In this document: piece after piece, positions 27,201 to 37,600 of the stretch | How positions within the stretch are numbered: the first letter of the stretch is position 1 | How the letters are laid out: each line of letters opens with the position of its first letter | Source of the DNA: Terasakiella brassicae | GTDB taxonomy: Bacteria > Pseudomonadota > Alphaproteobacteria > Rhodospirillales > Terasakiellaceae | Length of the DNA stretch: 64,000 nt | Reading direction: 5' to 3' | Assembly: GCF_014641495.1 (NCBI RefSeq) | Contig: NZ_BMHV01000003.1 | Location: forward strand, 124,001-188,000 | Position numbers and translations under genes: made by a program | Notes under the pieces: generated by a model | Told to the model about the DNA's origin: nothing | Database searches by the model: none | The model's input: only the letters and a program-made list of their open reading frames with translations

Positions 27201-28999
27201 TTTAAAATGGCGAGGATGGAGATAATCGCCTCCGCGCTATTGTCCATATAAAGGGCAACGACATCTTCTTTTTGCAATCCATGAGCCAGCAGGAAATGGG
27301 CAAGCTTGTTGGCTTTTATGTTCAGTTCACGGTAACTCATCGCCTTGTCGTTATGGACAAGGGCGGTATGGATGGGGAAGGCCGCAACCTGTTTTTCGAA
27401 AACCTCAACGATCGTTGTTTTTATGATCGGTTTCTTACTCGGCGGTGTGATGTTTTGATCCTGTAAGCCGATTTCTGTTATGGCCTTGTCCGGTGTTGCC
27501 AGCATCTTTTCTAACAATGTGAAGAAATGATCGGCCATGTTCTGAATCGTTTTTTCGTCAAACAGATCGGCGTTATATTCAAATTCGCAATGAAGGGTGC
27601 TGTCAGCTTGTTCTTCGGCCAAGAGGCTGAGATCGAATTTAGCCGTATCACGGGCAAGGGTAACGCCTTCGATTTCAATACCTTGGAAACTGTCATTGGA
27701 AATAGGCATGTTTTGCAATACACACATGACTTGCACAAGGGGGGCATAGCTCATATCGCGTTTGGGCTGAACCAGATCGACCAGTTTTTCAAACGGGACA
27801 TCTTGGTGGCTGAAAACCCCGCGTGCGCTTTGGGCGGTGCGTTTTAAGATTTCACGAAAACCCGGATTGCCCGACAGGTTGGTGCGTAACGGCAATGTAT
27901 TGATGAAAAAGCCGATCAAAGCTTCCTGTTCGTGCCGGGTCCGTCCTGCGGTATGGGTACCGATAACAAGATCGTCATGGCCCATATATTTGTGGATTAA
28001 ACTGTTCAGGGTTGCGCATAATCCCATGTAGAGACTGGCATTTTCCTGTTTGCAAAAGGCTTCCAAACGATCTTTTAAATCGGCCTTCATATAGGCATTG
28101 ACCAGTCCCCCGCGATAGCTTTGTTGTTTGGGGCGGGCCCGGTCATAGGGCAGTTCCAGCAATGGCGGTATGTTGGCAAGGGCCTGTTTCCAATAATCAA
28201 GCTGGTGGTCCAGTCCGCCTTGTTCCGCCCAAAGACGTTGCCACAAGGCAAAGTCAGCGTATTGGATATCCAGTGCGGGTAAATCAGGGGCGCAATTGTT
28301 CAAATACGCATCGTAAAGCTGACTGAGTTCGCGAATAAGGATTTCCAGTGACCAGCCATCCCCGATGATATGATGCAACACAAGGCAAAGCAGATAGGCA
28401 TTGTCGTCTGTTTGAACGAAGCTGAGACGCAGCAGTGGATCCTTTTCCAATTCAAAGGCATATCCGGTTTCTGTCTGGATATGATGATCAAGGAAGCTTT
28501 GTTGTGCGGTCTTATCCAAATGACGAATGTCATGTCTGTCTATGGTGAATACACGGTTCGGGACGATGATCTGTTCCCCACGTTCTTTGACTGTGATGAA
28601 ATTGGTGCGCAGAATTTCATGGCGCGTTGCCAAGCTATTCAGGGCACGTTCCAGACAACCCATGTCCAGATGTCCGGTAAGACGGCGGCAGGCGGGAATG
28701 TTATAGGCCGCGCTTTTTCCTTCCAGATTGTACAGAAACCAAAGCCGTTGTTGGGCAAAAGATAAGGGGATACCATCGCGGCGATCCATCGGTGTCAGTG
28801 CAAGATCGGTTTTGTTTCTGCTGTGTTGATTTTTCTTTAAAAATGCAATGAGTTCGGCCTTGTTCGCTTTGATTTCATCGCGCAAAGCAGGCGTGACGGC
28901 CCCTTTTGGGGCTTCGAATTTTAATTGGTCATCAGGTCCATCAACCCGCAGGCGAATGGCTGATTTTTTGAGTTTAAGAAGCAGGGTTTCCATCGACAT
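24236..28999 (-). CDS. NRPS G (docking-C-A-T-E), Gln/Glu-like pocket
   Basis: The 1587-residue single module begins with a TubC-like docking domain (about 1-55, KFEAPKGAVTP). An LCL-type C domain follows (HHIIGDGW near 207). The A domain (about 520-1010) has pocket residues, read by alignment to GrsA, of DAQDLGIVDK, one position from the DAQDLGVVDK signature I recall for Gln and close to that for Glu. The T domain has LGGDS (Ser near 1078). The E domain (about 1120-1560) has HHLIIDA near 1249, ESHGR and a GWLTSMYP segment. The C-terminus has a SDIDY...DELDRF stretch like a donor communication domain. The frame opens at 29041, but ATG 28999 lies one nt past the TGA of F after a GGAAGAGGGG ribosome site and is preferred. 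Confidence 0.94.
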   Translation of the reverse strand: MSMETLLLKLKKSAIRLRVDGPDDQLKFEAPKGAVTPALRDEIKANKAELIAFLKKNQHSRNKTDLALTPMDRRDGIPLSFAQQRLWFLYNLEGKSAAYNIPACRRLTGHLDMGCLERALNSLATRHEILRTNFITVKERGEQIIVPNRVFTIDRHDIRHLDKTAQQSFLDHHIQTETGYAFELEKDPLLRLSFVQTDDNAYLLCLVLHHIIGDGWSLEILIRELSQLYDAYLNNCAPDLPALDIQYADFALWQRLWAEQGGLDHQLDYWKQALANIPPLLELPYDRARPKQQSYRGGLVNAYMKADLKDRLEAFCKQENASLYMGLCATLNSLIHKYMGHDDLVIGTHTAGRTRHEQEALIGFFINTLPLRTNLSGNPGFREILKRTAQSARGVFSHQDVPFEKLVDLVQPKRDMSYAPLVQVMCVLQNMPISNDSFQGIEIEGVTLARDTAKFDLSLLAEEQADSTLHCEFEYNADLFDEKTIQNMADHFFTLLEKMLATPDKAITEIGLQDQNITPPSKKPIIKTTIVEVFEKQVAAFPIHTALVHNDKAMSYRELNIKANKLAHFLLAHGLQKEDVVALYMDNSAEAIISILAILKAGGCYLPLDTTQPVDRLRYILTDANARFVLSADSESDLGEDLHWISLTEAQPQIDQQAETNPKRALQSDQLAYIIYTSGSTGTPKGVMIEHQSVIDLVQGLQERIYHDLPEHMNVALMAALVFDASVQQVFGALLQGHSLHLCDRENKQDGHRLLTFLKDHQIQFSDGTPTLLNIMLDAGLGEADDLALHHLLIGGEALPQHQAQRLKGTSIDITNIYGPTECCVDVLAFTQSQDYIINNRTASVPIGTVLGDCRAYILDPGGNPVPCGVDGELHISGSALFRGYVNLDTRTRAVRIPNPFAHPDDASVHQFMYRTGDICHRLKDGNIVFVRRNDDQVKIRGYRIELGDIEANLATCDGVKKACVIAKDMGANGQELHAFVEMDHTPDIAELHGHLKTRITDYMIPAQFFHLKELPVNKSGKVDRKALAHMDAEAVHTTTAFSAPQTEEQRLLCDMLCDILGRDQVSITDNFFYLGGDSIKALQIVAHLHQRHYKLDVRDLFNHPIIAELAQKLCKIEEQQQTLAALKTGDTVPLTAIQHWFFETYPDPQHHFNQSVLLTSKSRLDEKHLTQSLQTVFGNHDAFRLKFRRESDQFIQYIGTVDFGFTSFDSAPDHPTTQALQEKVDLMGPSVQVGWFRAEEKDYLFITAHHLIIDAVSWRTLFEELEAVYHDLTTSLSPSLISFSHWAKAVNTYASKAAIDQLPYWQTIDQQAHNRPLIPDFEQDDCTHADCQIVETSLSETQTARLLGDIHETFNSRIDDFLLCALSRAFGPLADTTPPALMLESHGREALDNGLNIGANVGWLTSMYPVLLPTPSPDRGTNVKQVKEVLRNIPHKGMGYGLLRYLAKHPLTAAPKISFNYLGQFDEFEENGLFSLSDRDVAPNISPNAPQPFLIEVIALITKGKLNIKIGYSTRHYRSQTSEGFLHRFKDELQHLIIEIDQKPERELTPSDIDYDGFNQDELDRFIDGLSLPATAHNVQEEGHLA

Positions 29000-29000
29000 A

Positions 29001-32000
29001 TCAGAGAACCCCCTCTTCCATCTCGTCACAGTCGGAGGCATCTTCGTCTTGTGCCCAGTTTATGACCTCCAGACGTTCACATAACTGTTTGACCGTGGGG
29101 CGCTCAAACAGGTCGTTGACGCTGAGTTCGACCTGAAAGAAATCACGCAGACGCGACAGAACCTTAATGGCGATGAGGGAGTCGCCGCCAAGGTCGTAGA
29201 AATTATCCTCAATCCCGATTTGGGGAATGGCGAGAACCTCTTGCCAGACGGCGATCATTTGTTTTTGATTGTCTGTTTGCGCGGCGATGTAGTCCCCAAG
29301 CAAGGCAGACCGGCTGTGTACGTTATCAGATATTTCTGCGGAACCTGCTTCTTGTGTGTTCTGGTGCAAAATATCTTTATGGGCGGTGCGTTCATTAAAG
29401 TCACAGGTCGAAATCACAATCTGTGACGGCAGAGTTTGCAGCGATAAAATACGTTTGAAGGTCTCGCAACCCTGTGCGGTACTCATGCCGCCAACGGGGA
29501 TATGACCGAGGCGTTTTTTCATCATGGCTTCGTATGCTTGTGCCATGCCGACACCACGCCAGCGATCCCAATTGACGGCAATCACAGGTGTCTTGCCTGT
29601 ACGGGCCTGCTGGGCGGCGAAATGATCGACAAAGGCGTTGGAACTGCAATATTCCACATCCCCGGCCCCCACGTCATAGGCACTGTGGGAGGAAGAAAGC
29701 AGGATAAAATCCAGCCCCTTGTCCCCTAAAAGGTCCATGACATTGCGGCTGCCCTGTACCTTGGGCAAAAATTCGTTTGCGTGGGGGGATTTGGTTTTGG
29801 ACAGGATCGGACCGCGATTTTCAAAGGCGGCGGTCTGGATAAACCCATGCAAGGGACCGAAGGTTTCTTCGGTTTGCTCAATGGCGGCTTTCATGGACGT
29901 TTTGTCAGAAATATCAGCACAGAGAGGCAAGACATGAGCCCCGAAACTTTCCAGTTCCCGAATGCTGTGGATTTTTTGGGCAATGGGATCCGTGTGGGCA
30001 CCAGATGTGATTTTTTCCCCGACAATCAGGCCGCTGTCGGCATGATCTCGACGGGTTCCTGATTGTGGATAGGTTGCGACTTTAAAACCGCAATCCTGAA
30101 ACAGGTTTTCCCATTTTTCCAATGTCAGAAGCGGGGAGTCCTGGCGTAAGTCTTCGTCCTGAAAATACCACCAGCCTTCCAATAGTCCCAACGGCAGGTT
30201 CATCCAGCGTTGCGTGACAACTGATTCAACAAATAAAACCATGCCGTTCGGGGCCAGTATTTTTTTGACCTGTGCCATTGTTTCGCGCATTTGATGGGTG
30301 GCATGGACGCAATCAAGTTCTAAAATAATATCGTAGCTGTTGGCCTCAAACCCTTGGGCAATCGGGTCTTGGGAAATATCCAGCAACCCGAATTTCATAA
30401 AATCCAGCCCGTTTTCACGTGCGTTGCGTTCTGCCTTCAAAACAAAGGATTTACCGATATCGGTGAAGGTATATTCGACGTTTTTACCTGTCAGGGCGGG
30501 CAAAACCACATCGCTAAAGACACCTGCCCCGGCCCCGAGTTCCAGAATACGAAGGGTCTTGTTTGGATTTTTGGCGATTTTTTCCAGCATAAGATCACGC
30601 GCCATTTCGGTATAGACACGGTGGCGTGTATGTTCGGGAATGGCCTTGGTTGCTTTATCCCAAATGCTTTCTCCACCGCCGGGGAACAGAACGCCGACGG
30701 CTTCGATCTCGCCACTCAGGGCCTTGGCGTAATCTTTCATGCAATGTTCAAACACATCAAAGATCGGTTTGAAATCGGGGAATTGCCTGATCAGTTCGTT
30801 ATGTAAAGGTCGTGGATCATCCGCATCTATCGGATTTTTCAGGAAGGTGATCTGATCATCATGTCGGGCAATCATATCGTCCTGAACCAGTACTTTCAGG
30901 ATATAATTGAACAGTTTGACGAATTTATCCTGAATGGCAAAATGATGGATCAAATCGGTGTGGCTGTAACTTCGCCCCTTTGTCATATCAAGGCCGCTTT
31001 CGCCAAAGAAACGGCAGATATAGAGGGAACATAACCGATCAACTTTTTCAACAAAACCGTCATAGGTTTCAATGCCTTGAATGCCAAGGGACTGATCAAT
31101 CCGATGTTCGATTTCAACAGGATCAAGCCCACCAAGGTGAAGCAAATTTTCAGACGTTGTTTGTTGGTTGCTCAGGTACGCATCCCAATCCGCGCGGTCC
31201 GGGATACTTGCGGTACCGCACAGGGCGAGATTGGCATGATGGGTCTGGGCGAGATGACGCGCGAGTTCCAACCCGATCCCGTTTAATCCACCGGCAATCA
31301 TATAGGTGCCACCCTCACGTAAATGGGTGGTGTCGTTATCGTCGATCAGGATTTGTTCAAAACAAGGTGACCAACGGTGTGAGCCGCGCAGGGCAATTAA
31401 TTGGCCGTTGGCATAGTGGGCGCTGGGTTGGTTAATTTCTGCTATGATTTGGGCGATGGGCGTTTGATCACACAGATCAATGGCTTTACATTGAATATGG
31501 GGATGTTCCACCGGAATGACCCGTAGCGGTCCCAAAATAAGGGCCTGTTCGGCACAAAGCGGTTCTTGCCCGTTCACATCGTTCAGGTTTTTGCACAGGA
31601 TATGCAGACTTAGGGCATCTTCGCGCAAGCCAAGAGCCTGAACGAGGCTGATCAGACTGTAAAAGCCGTGATCAAGCGTGTGTTCAAGGGATTGGTCGTT
31701 GGTCATATCCAGTGACCAGCCGTGAATGATGGTGTCCGGCAGTTTTTCCAGATCATTCAGTAAGGCGAGATAGTCGTCCTTCTCTGCTGGGCGGATTTCA
31801 TAAGAACGGGCCGTCAGCTTGCGATACTCAAGGCCCGCATAAACGCAAATGGTATTTTCAGACTGTTGGGCGATTTGCGTCCCGATCCCTGTTTGATCCA
31901 TGAAAACAAGCGTTAAGTCGTCTGTTGCAGATGTTGTGCAAAGCGGGGCTTCACGTTTCCATGACGGGACATAAAACCAATCTTGAACATGGGGGCTATG

Positions 32001-34655
32001 GGTGTTTTTTGGGTTTTGATCCGTTGCAGAAATCCAGTAGGGTTTATGTTGAAACGGATAGGGGGGCAGGCCAATGCGCTGCGCATTTGGGGCAATGATT
32101 TCAGACCAATCAGCCGGGCATCCCTTTTCCCAACATGCCGTGATTGCGTTTAAAAAAGCATGACTGTCGGGTTTGTCATCACGGATATGGCGCATCGTGG
32201 AAAGGGGGGTGGCTTGTAAGGTAAGTTTGGCAAAACTTGCAAGTGCGGTTCCTGGTCCAACTTCGATAAACAGGTGTTGGCCCTGTTCCTGCAATGTCTG
32301 TAATCCATTGGCAAACTGTACGGTGTGGCGCAAATGATCAACCCAGTAGTTAACCGATTGCGCCTGTTCATTCGTTATCAATTTCCCGGTTAAATTGGCG
32401 ATAAACGGTAGGGTGGGGGCGTGACGTTCAAGACGTGAAACGGCCTTGGCAAATTCATCCAGCATCGGGTCCATCGCGGCACTGTGGAAGGCGTGACTGG
32501 TGTGCAGGTGGGTGTGTTCAATGCCTTTTGCGCTCAGTTTGTTGGCCAATTCTGTGATGTCTTGACTTGTTCCTGAAATGACGCAACGATCCGGTGCATT
32601 ATGGGCGGCAAGGCTGAGATTATCGCCCAGATCATCAACGATTTTTTCGAAGGGAATGGCAACGCCGAGCATGTCGCCTTTTGCCATCTTTTGCATCAAT
32701 TCCCCACGAATGGCGACCAGTTCAAGCGCATCTTTTAAGGAGAAAACACCGGATAAGGCGGCGCAGACATATTCGCCCAGACTATGCCCGATCATCTTAT
32801 CCGGCGTGATACCGAAGCTTCTGAGCAATTGTGCCAAGGCATATTCGATAGAAAACAGCAATGGTTGGGCAATATCGGTGCGTTTTATATCGCCTTTCGC
32901 ACTTCCGTTTATATAGTCGCGAATGTCCCATAATATTTTTGGCAACAAAATATCGGCGCATTTATCAATGCTCTGACGGAAAACAGGGAAATCGGCATAA
33001 AGGCCTTTTCCCATTTCCAGATATTGCGCACCTTGCCCGGGAAACATGAAAACGGTTTGAACAGGGCGGGCAGCTTGTGCAGGATGGTTCAAGACCTTTT
33101 GCAAGGCATCAATGGCACTGGGAATATCGTGGCAGACAACGCCTTTGCGATAATCAAATGTTTTGCGCCCCTGTTGCAGGGTAAAGGCCACATCGTTGAG
33201 ATTTGTATCGGGGTTATTTTTTAAATAGCTGGCGAGATTGTCGCAGGCTTGGTGCAAGGCGTTTTCGTTTTTTGCCGATAGGGGCAGAATGACCGGGTGG
33301 TCGGTTGATGCTTTTTCGCGTTGCAGGGTTGGGGCTTCTTCCACAATGACATGGGCATTTGTGCCGCCAATCCCAAAGGAACTGACCCCGGCGCGTCGTG
33401 GCGTGTTGTCTGGGGTGGGCCAGTCACACAGGGTGATGTTGACGTGGAAGGGGCTGCTTTCAAAATCTATTTCCGGGTTTGGGCGTTCAAAATGCAGGCT
33501 TGGCGGAATTTGACGGTGGTGGAGGGATAAAACCGTTTTAATCAAACCCGCAATTCCGGCCGCACTGTCCAGATGGCCCATATTGCTTTTAACCGATCCA
33601 ATTTTGCAAAAACCTGTTTTGTCGGTCTTGGCGCGAAAGGCTTTACTTAACGCCTTGATCTCGATCGGGTCGCCCAGTCTGGTTCCGGTGCCGTGAGCTT
33701 CGATATACTGGATGGTTTCAGGGTGAACGTCTGCATTGGCCTGTGCTTCGGCGACGACTTCTGCCTGACCTTCTACGCTGGGGGATGTATATCCGGCCTT
33801 TAGCGCGCCATCGTTATTGGTTGCACTGCCTTTGATAATGGCGAGAATGCGGTCTTGGTCGCGCATGGCATCGTCCAGTCGTTTTAAGACGATCAACCCA
33901 ACCCCACTGCCACCGACCAAACCGCTGGAATTGGCATCAAAGGCGCGACAATGTCCGTCCTTGGATTGTGTGCCGCCTTCTTCATACAGATATCCGCTGA
34001 TATGGGGGACTTGCAGGGTGACACCACCGGCCAGCACCATATCGTTTTGATAAGACAGCAGGCTTTGACACGCCAGATCCACAGCGACGAGGGAGGTTGA
34101 ACAAGCCGTTGACACACTTAAACTTGTGCCCTTCAAATTCATTTTATAGGATACCCGCGTACACATATAATCTTTGTCGCTGGAAGCCAGAACCAGATAG
34201 GGTCCTTTGTCCATGACGGCTTGCGGGTTTTCCATCATGGCGCGCAGCAGGTAACTGTTCAGGCCCGATCCCCCATAAATCCCAATGCGCCCGTCAAATT
34301 GATCGGGGTCGTATCCGGCATCTTCCAGTGCCGCCCAGGATTGTTCTAGGAACAGACGGTGTTGCGGATCAATAATCTCGGCCTCGGTTGGGGAAATGCC
34401 GAAAAATTCCGCATCAAACCCTTTGATATCATCCAGCACCCCTTGTGCTTTGACATAATCGGGATGATTTAACAGGTCCGGCTCAACGCCTGCGGCCAAA
34501 AGTTCCTCGTCACTGAAATGACGAATGGTTTCGGTACCTGAAATCAGGTTTTGCCAATATTCATGATAATTTTGTGCGCCGGGGAAACGGCATGACAGCC
34601 CGATAACGGCAATGTCGTTTGTGTCGTCTGCAAACGATGTGTCCATGTTGTTCAT
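29001..34655 (-). CDS. Type I PKS F (KS-AT-KR interrupted by methyltransferase-T)
   Basis: The 1884-residue module has KS (about 15-440, Cys near 182 in STACSTS, HGTGT) and AT (about 545-830, GHSLGE near 624, HAFH near 720, malonyl type). The KR Rossmann fold opens near 1118 (AGGLNGIG), is interrupted by a SAM methyltransferase of about 400 residues (motif I ELGAGAG near 1375), and resumes near 1567 to the catalytic Tyr near 1668 (VEYCSSN). A carrier follows (LGGDS near 1825). It should add malonate to an aminoacyl chain, C-methylate it and reduce the ketone, as BlmVIII does in bleomycin (KS-AT-MT-KR-ACP). The C-terminus is acidic and ends EEGVL. The start lies 5 nt after the stop of E. Confidence 0.93.
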   Translation of the reverse strand: MNNMDTSFADDTNDIAVIGLSCRFPGAQNYHEYWQNLISGTETIRHFSDEELLAAGVEPDLLNHPDYVKAQGVLDDIKGFDAEFFGISPTEAEIIDPQHRLFLEQSWAALEDAGYDPDQFDGRIGIYGGSGLNSYLLRAMMENPQAVMDKGPYLVLASSDKDYMCTRVSYKMNLKGTSLSVSTACSTSLVAVDLACQSLLSYQNDMVLAGGVTLQVPHISGYLYEEGGTQSKDGHCRAFDANSSGLVGGSGVGLIVLKRLDDAMRDQDRILAIIKGSATNNDGALKAGYTSPSVEGQAEVVAEAQANADVHPETIQYIEAHGTGTRLGDPIEIKALSKAFRAKTDKTGFCKIGSVKSNMGHLDSAAGIAGLIKTVLSLHHRQIPPSLHFERPNPEIDFESSPFHVNITLCDWPTPDNTPRRAGVSSFGIGGTNAHVIVEEAPTLQREKASTDHPVILPLSAKNENALHQACDNLASYLKNNPDTNLNDVAFTLQQGRKTFDYRKGVVCHDIPSAIDALQKVLNHPAQAARPVQTVFMFPGQGAQYLEMGKGLYADFPVFRQSIDKCADILLPKILWDIRDYINGSAKGDIKRTDIAQPLLFSIEYALAQLLRSFGITPDKMIGHSLGEYVCAALSGVFSLKDALELVAIRGELMQKMAKGDMLGVAIPFEKIVDDLGDNLSLAAHNAPDRCVISGTSQDITELANKLSAKGIEHTHLHTSHAFHSAAMDPMLDEFAKAVSRLERHAPTLPFIANLTGKLITNEQAQSVNYWVDHLRHTVQFANGLQTLQEQGQHLFIEVGPGTALASFAKLTLQATPLSTMRHIRDDKPDSHAFLNAITACWEKGCPADWSEIIAPNAQRIGLPPYPFQHKPYWISATDQNPKNTHSPHVQDWFYVPSWKREAPLCTTSATDDLTLVFMDQTGIGTQIAQQSENTICVYAGLEYRKLTARSYEIRPAEKDDYLALLNDLEKLPDTIIHGWSLDMTNDQSLEHTLDHGFYSLISLVQALGLREDALSLHILCKNLNDVNGQEPLCAEQALILGPLRVIPVEHPHIQCKAIDLCDQTPIAQIIAEINQPSAHYANGQLIALRGSHRWSPCFEQILIDDNDTTHLREGGTYMIAGGLNGIGLELARHLAQTHHANLALCGTASIPDRADWDAYLSNQQTTSENLLHLGGLDPVEIEHRIDQSLGIQGIETYDGFVEKVDRLCSLYICRFFGESGLDMTKGRSYSHTDLIHHFAIQDKFVKLFNYILKVLVQDDMIARHDDQITFLKNPIDADDPRPLHNELIRQFPDFKPIFDVFEHCMKDYAKALSGEIEAVGVLFPGGGESIWDKATKAIPEHTRHRVYTEMARDLMLEKIAKNPNKTLRILELGAGAGVFSDVVLPALTGKNVEYTFTDIGKSFVLKAERNARENGLDFMKFGLLDISQDPIAQGFEANSYDIILELDCVHATHQMRETMAQVKKILAPNGMVLFVESVVTQRWMNLPLGLLEGWWYFQDEDLRQDSPLLTLEKWENLFQDCGFKVATYPQSGTRRDHADSGLIVGEKITSGAHTDPIAQKIHSIRELESFGAHVLPLCADISDKTSMKAAIEQTEETFGPLHGFIQTAAFENRGPILSKTKSPHANEFLPKVQGSRNVMDLLGDKGLDFILLSSSHSAYDVGAGDVEYCSSNAFVDHFAAQQARTGKTPVIAVNWDRWRGVGMAQAYEAMMKKRLGHIPVGGMSTAQGCETFKRILSLQTLPSQIVISTCDFNERTAHKDILHQNTQEAGSAEISDNVHSRSALLGDYIAAQTDNQKQMIAVWQEVLAIPQIGIEDNFYDLGGDSLIAIKVLSRLRDFFQVELSVNDLFERPTVKQLCERLEVINWAQDEDASDCDEMEEGVL

Positions 34656-34660
34656 GTGTT

Positions 34661-37600
34661 TTATACCTTCTGTTCAGTTTGCATGGTACGGCCCCGGCGA
34701 ACGCGTCCTTGACGGCGTTTGGTGGCGCGTTGTTCCAGTTGATCGGTGTTGATTTCGCGTTCAGTTTGATCTGTGTCGATAAAATCAGCGATGGCACGGA
34801 TGGTGGGATATTGGAAAAGATCGACCACATTGATGTCGCGTTGGAATGCGGCACGCAGACGGTTACAGACCTTGACCAGCAAGAAGGAATAACCGCCGAC
34901 ATCAAAGAAATTGTCATCAATGCCAACCTGTTTCAGTCCGAGTTCCTCACACCAGATTTGATGAATGGCTTGTTCATCGGCGTTCAAGGTTTGTGTGGAA
35001 GGGGCCGTTTGAATTAGGCGTTGGTTTTTTTCCGGTTTGGGCAGGTTTTTGCGATCAATCTTGCCATTGGGCGTCAGGGGCAGTTGGTCCAGTTCAACAA
35101 AGATTAAAGGCACCATATAGGCGGGTAGACGGGCCTTTAAAAATTCGCGAATTTCATGGATGGGGGGCAGATTTCCAACCAGATAGGCACAGAGGCGTTG
35201 ATCGCCCGGTTGATCTTCGCGCACAATCACGACGTTATGATCAAGCCCGTTCATTTTGGATAAGGTTTGTTCGATTTCACCCAGTTCAATGCGATAACCG
35301 CGCATTTTAACCTGTGTGTCCATCCGTGCGATATAGTCAAAATCGCCATTGGGTAGACGGCGCACCAGATCCCCTGTTTTATATAATCTGCCAAAGGGAC
35401 TGTTGATAAAACGCTCGTGGCTGAGGTCTGGTCGTTTGAAATAACCAACTGCCAGACCTTGACCGCCCAAATGCAATTCCCCTACTGCACCGATCGGCAC
35501 AGGGTTTAAATCACTGTCCAGTATCAAGGCCGTTGTGTTGGCAATGGGTTGACCAATGGCGACATTCCCGCTGGGACTAGAGGCCGAATGAACCTGTTTA
35601 ATCAAGGACCAGACGGTGGCCTCAGTCGGGCCATAGAAATTCCAGAGATCAATATTCAGTTTCAGTAATTGTTCGCCTAGTTCCTGTGGCAGAGCTTCGC
35701 CGCCGCAGATGATGACGCGCAAGGTTTGGGCCGCGCCTTCTTTAAAATCAGGCAGGCTTAATAATTGACGCATGAAAGACGGGGTCTGGTTTAAAACAGT
35801 GACTTTTTCATCAAGAAGCAATTGATGAAAATTGTGAGCGTCCTGTGTCAGGGTATTGGAAACGATGACCAGTTTGCCACCGCTGTAAAGCGGGCTCCAA
35901 ATCTCCCACACAGACAAATCAAAGGCGTAGGAATGAAAGACGGTCCAGACATCTTTGGCTGAGGCCTTTAATCGGGGATGTACACCGTGTAATAGATTGA
36001 TGACACTGTGATGCTGAATTTGCACGCCCTTTGGTTTTCCCGTGGATCCGGATGTGTAGATGACATAGGCGAGATCACGAGATGAAACACTTATTGATAT
36101 ATTTTTTAAGCTTTCCTGCTTGATTAAGTTGTGTTCATGGTCAAGCAAATAACAGGGGGCGTTGAGGGTGATTTCCTCCAGTTTGATATCTTGGGCAACT
36201 TTACTTTCGCACAGCAACAGGGTTGCGTCTGAATCTTCCATCAAAAACTTTAGGCGTTCGCGCGGGTAAATCGGGTCAATCGGCACATATGCCGCCCCGG
36301 TTTTTAAAATCGCCAGAAGCGAGACGATTAAATCAAGGCCGCGATCCAGGCAAACGCCGACACGGTCTCCTTTGCAGACACCTCTGGCGCTCAACCAATA
36401 GGCCAGTTGATTGGCGCGTTCGTTTAATTCTTTGTAAGATAAAGAGTGTCCATCATAAACAAGGGCTGGTGTGTCGGGTGTGTTTTGGGCATGTTGGGCA
36501 ATGACATCATGCAGGCAGAGATCGTCTGGATAAGGTTGACTTGTTGCGTTTGCGTCTGTCACCAGTTGTTTAAATTCCGTATCCGACAGGGTATGGATGT
36601 GACATAAGGGCGTATCGTGTTTGGCGCAAACTGACAATAAGACGGCTTCAAAATTTGCAGCCATTCGGGCAATGGTTTCCGGGGCGAACAGATCGGTATT
36701 ATAGATATATTCGACTTTCAGACCGCTTCTTTCTTCCCAGACGTGGACTTCCAAATCTAAACGCACCGTTCCGCTTTCAAACGCGATGGGTTCCAGTGTC
36801 AGCCCGTCCAATGCGGCGGTTGTACTGCCGGAGGCATGCAAAGGCGCGTTTTGTAAAACAAAGACCACTTGGGCCAAGGGACTGCGGCTGAGGTCGCGTT
36901 CAATATTCAGGTTTTCAACAATTTTTTCAAATGGAACATCCTGATTTTCATAAGCCTTCAGGGTTTCGCGTTGAACCTGCTTTAACAAATCGGTAAATGT
37001 TTCCGTTGTGTTGATTTGAAGGCGCAAGGGCAGGGTATTGGCAAAAAAACCGATCAGGTCTTCGACTTCGGGGCGGTTGCGGTTTGCAATCGGACTGCCA
37101 ATGATTAAATCGTTTTGTGCGCTGTAGCTTCTGATATGCAAGGCAAAGGCCGCCAGCAAGGGCATAAACAGGGTGCCGCCAGCCTCGCGGGCGATTTGAT
37201 GCAGCGTTTTTTGCACATTGCCCGACAGATAGGTCGTATGGGTTTTACCGTGATAGGTTTGCAAGGCGGGACGTGCATAATCGGTGGGCAGGTCCAGAAT
37301 GTGCGGGGCATCTTTCAGATGTGTTGTCCAATAGTCAAGTTGTTGGCGGTAATCTGTCCCTTCCATCCAGCTTTTCTGCCATTGTGAAAAATCGCCATAT
37401 TGGATATCCAGTTCCGGCAAGTCGGCGGATTTATTATTGGAAAACGCTTTGTAAAGGACAGAAAGTTCCCGTCCGATGATCCCGATAGACCAACCGTCTG
37501 AAACGATGTGGTGCATGCTCAGTAACAAGATATGTTCCTCACCACTGACCTTTAAGAGTTGTCCCCGAATTAACGGTGCGGTTTGTAGGTCAAAGGGGTT

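Noticed and set aside
29000-29041. Upstream start of NRPS G inside gene F.
   Set aside because: The docking domain and a good ribosome site point to the ATG at 28999; the extra 14 residues look like read-back of F.
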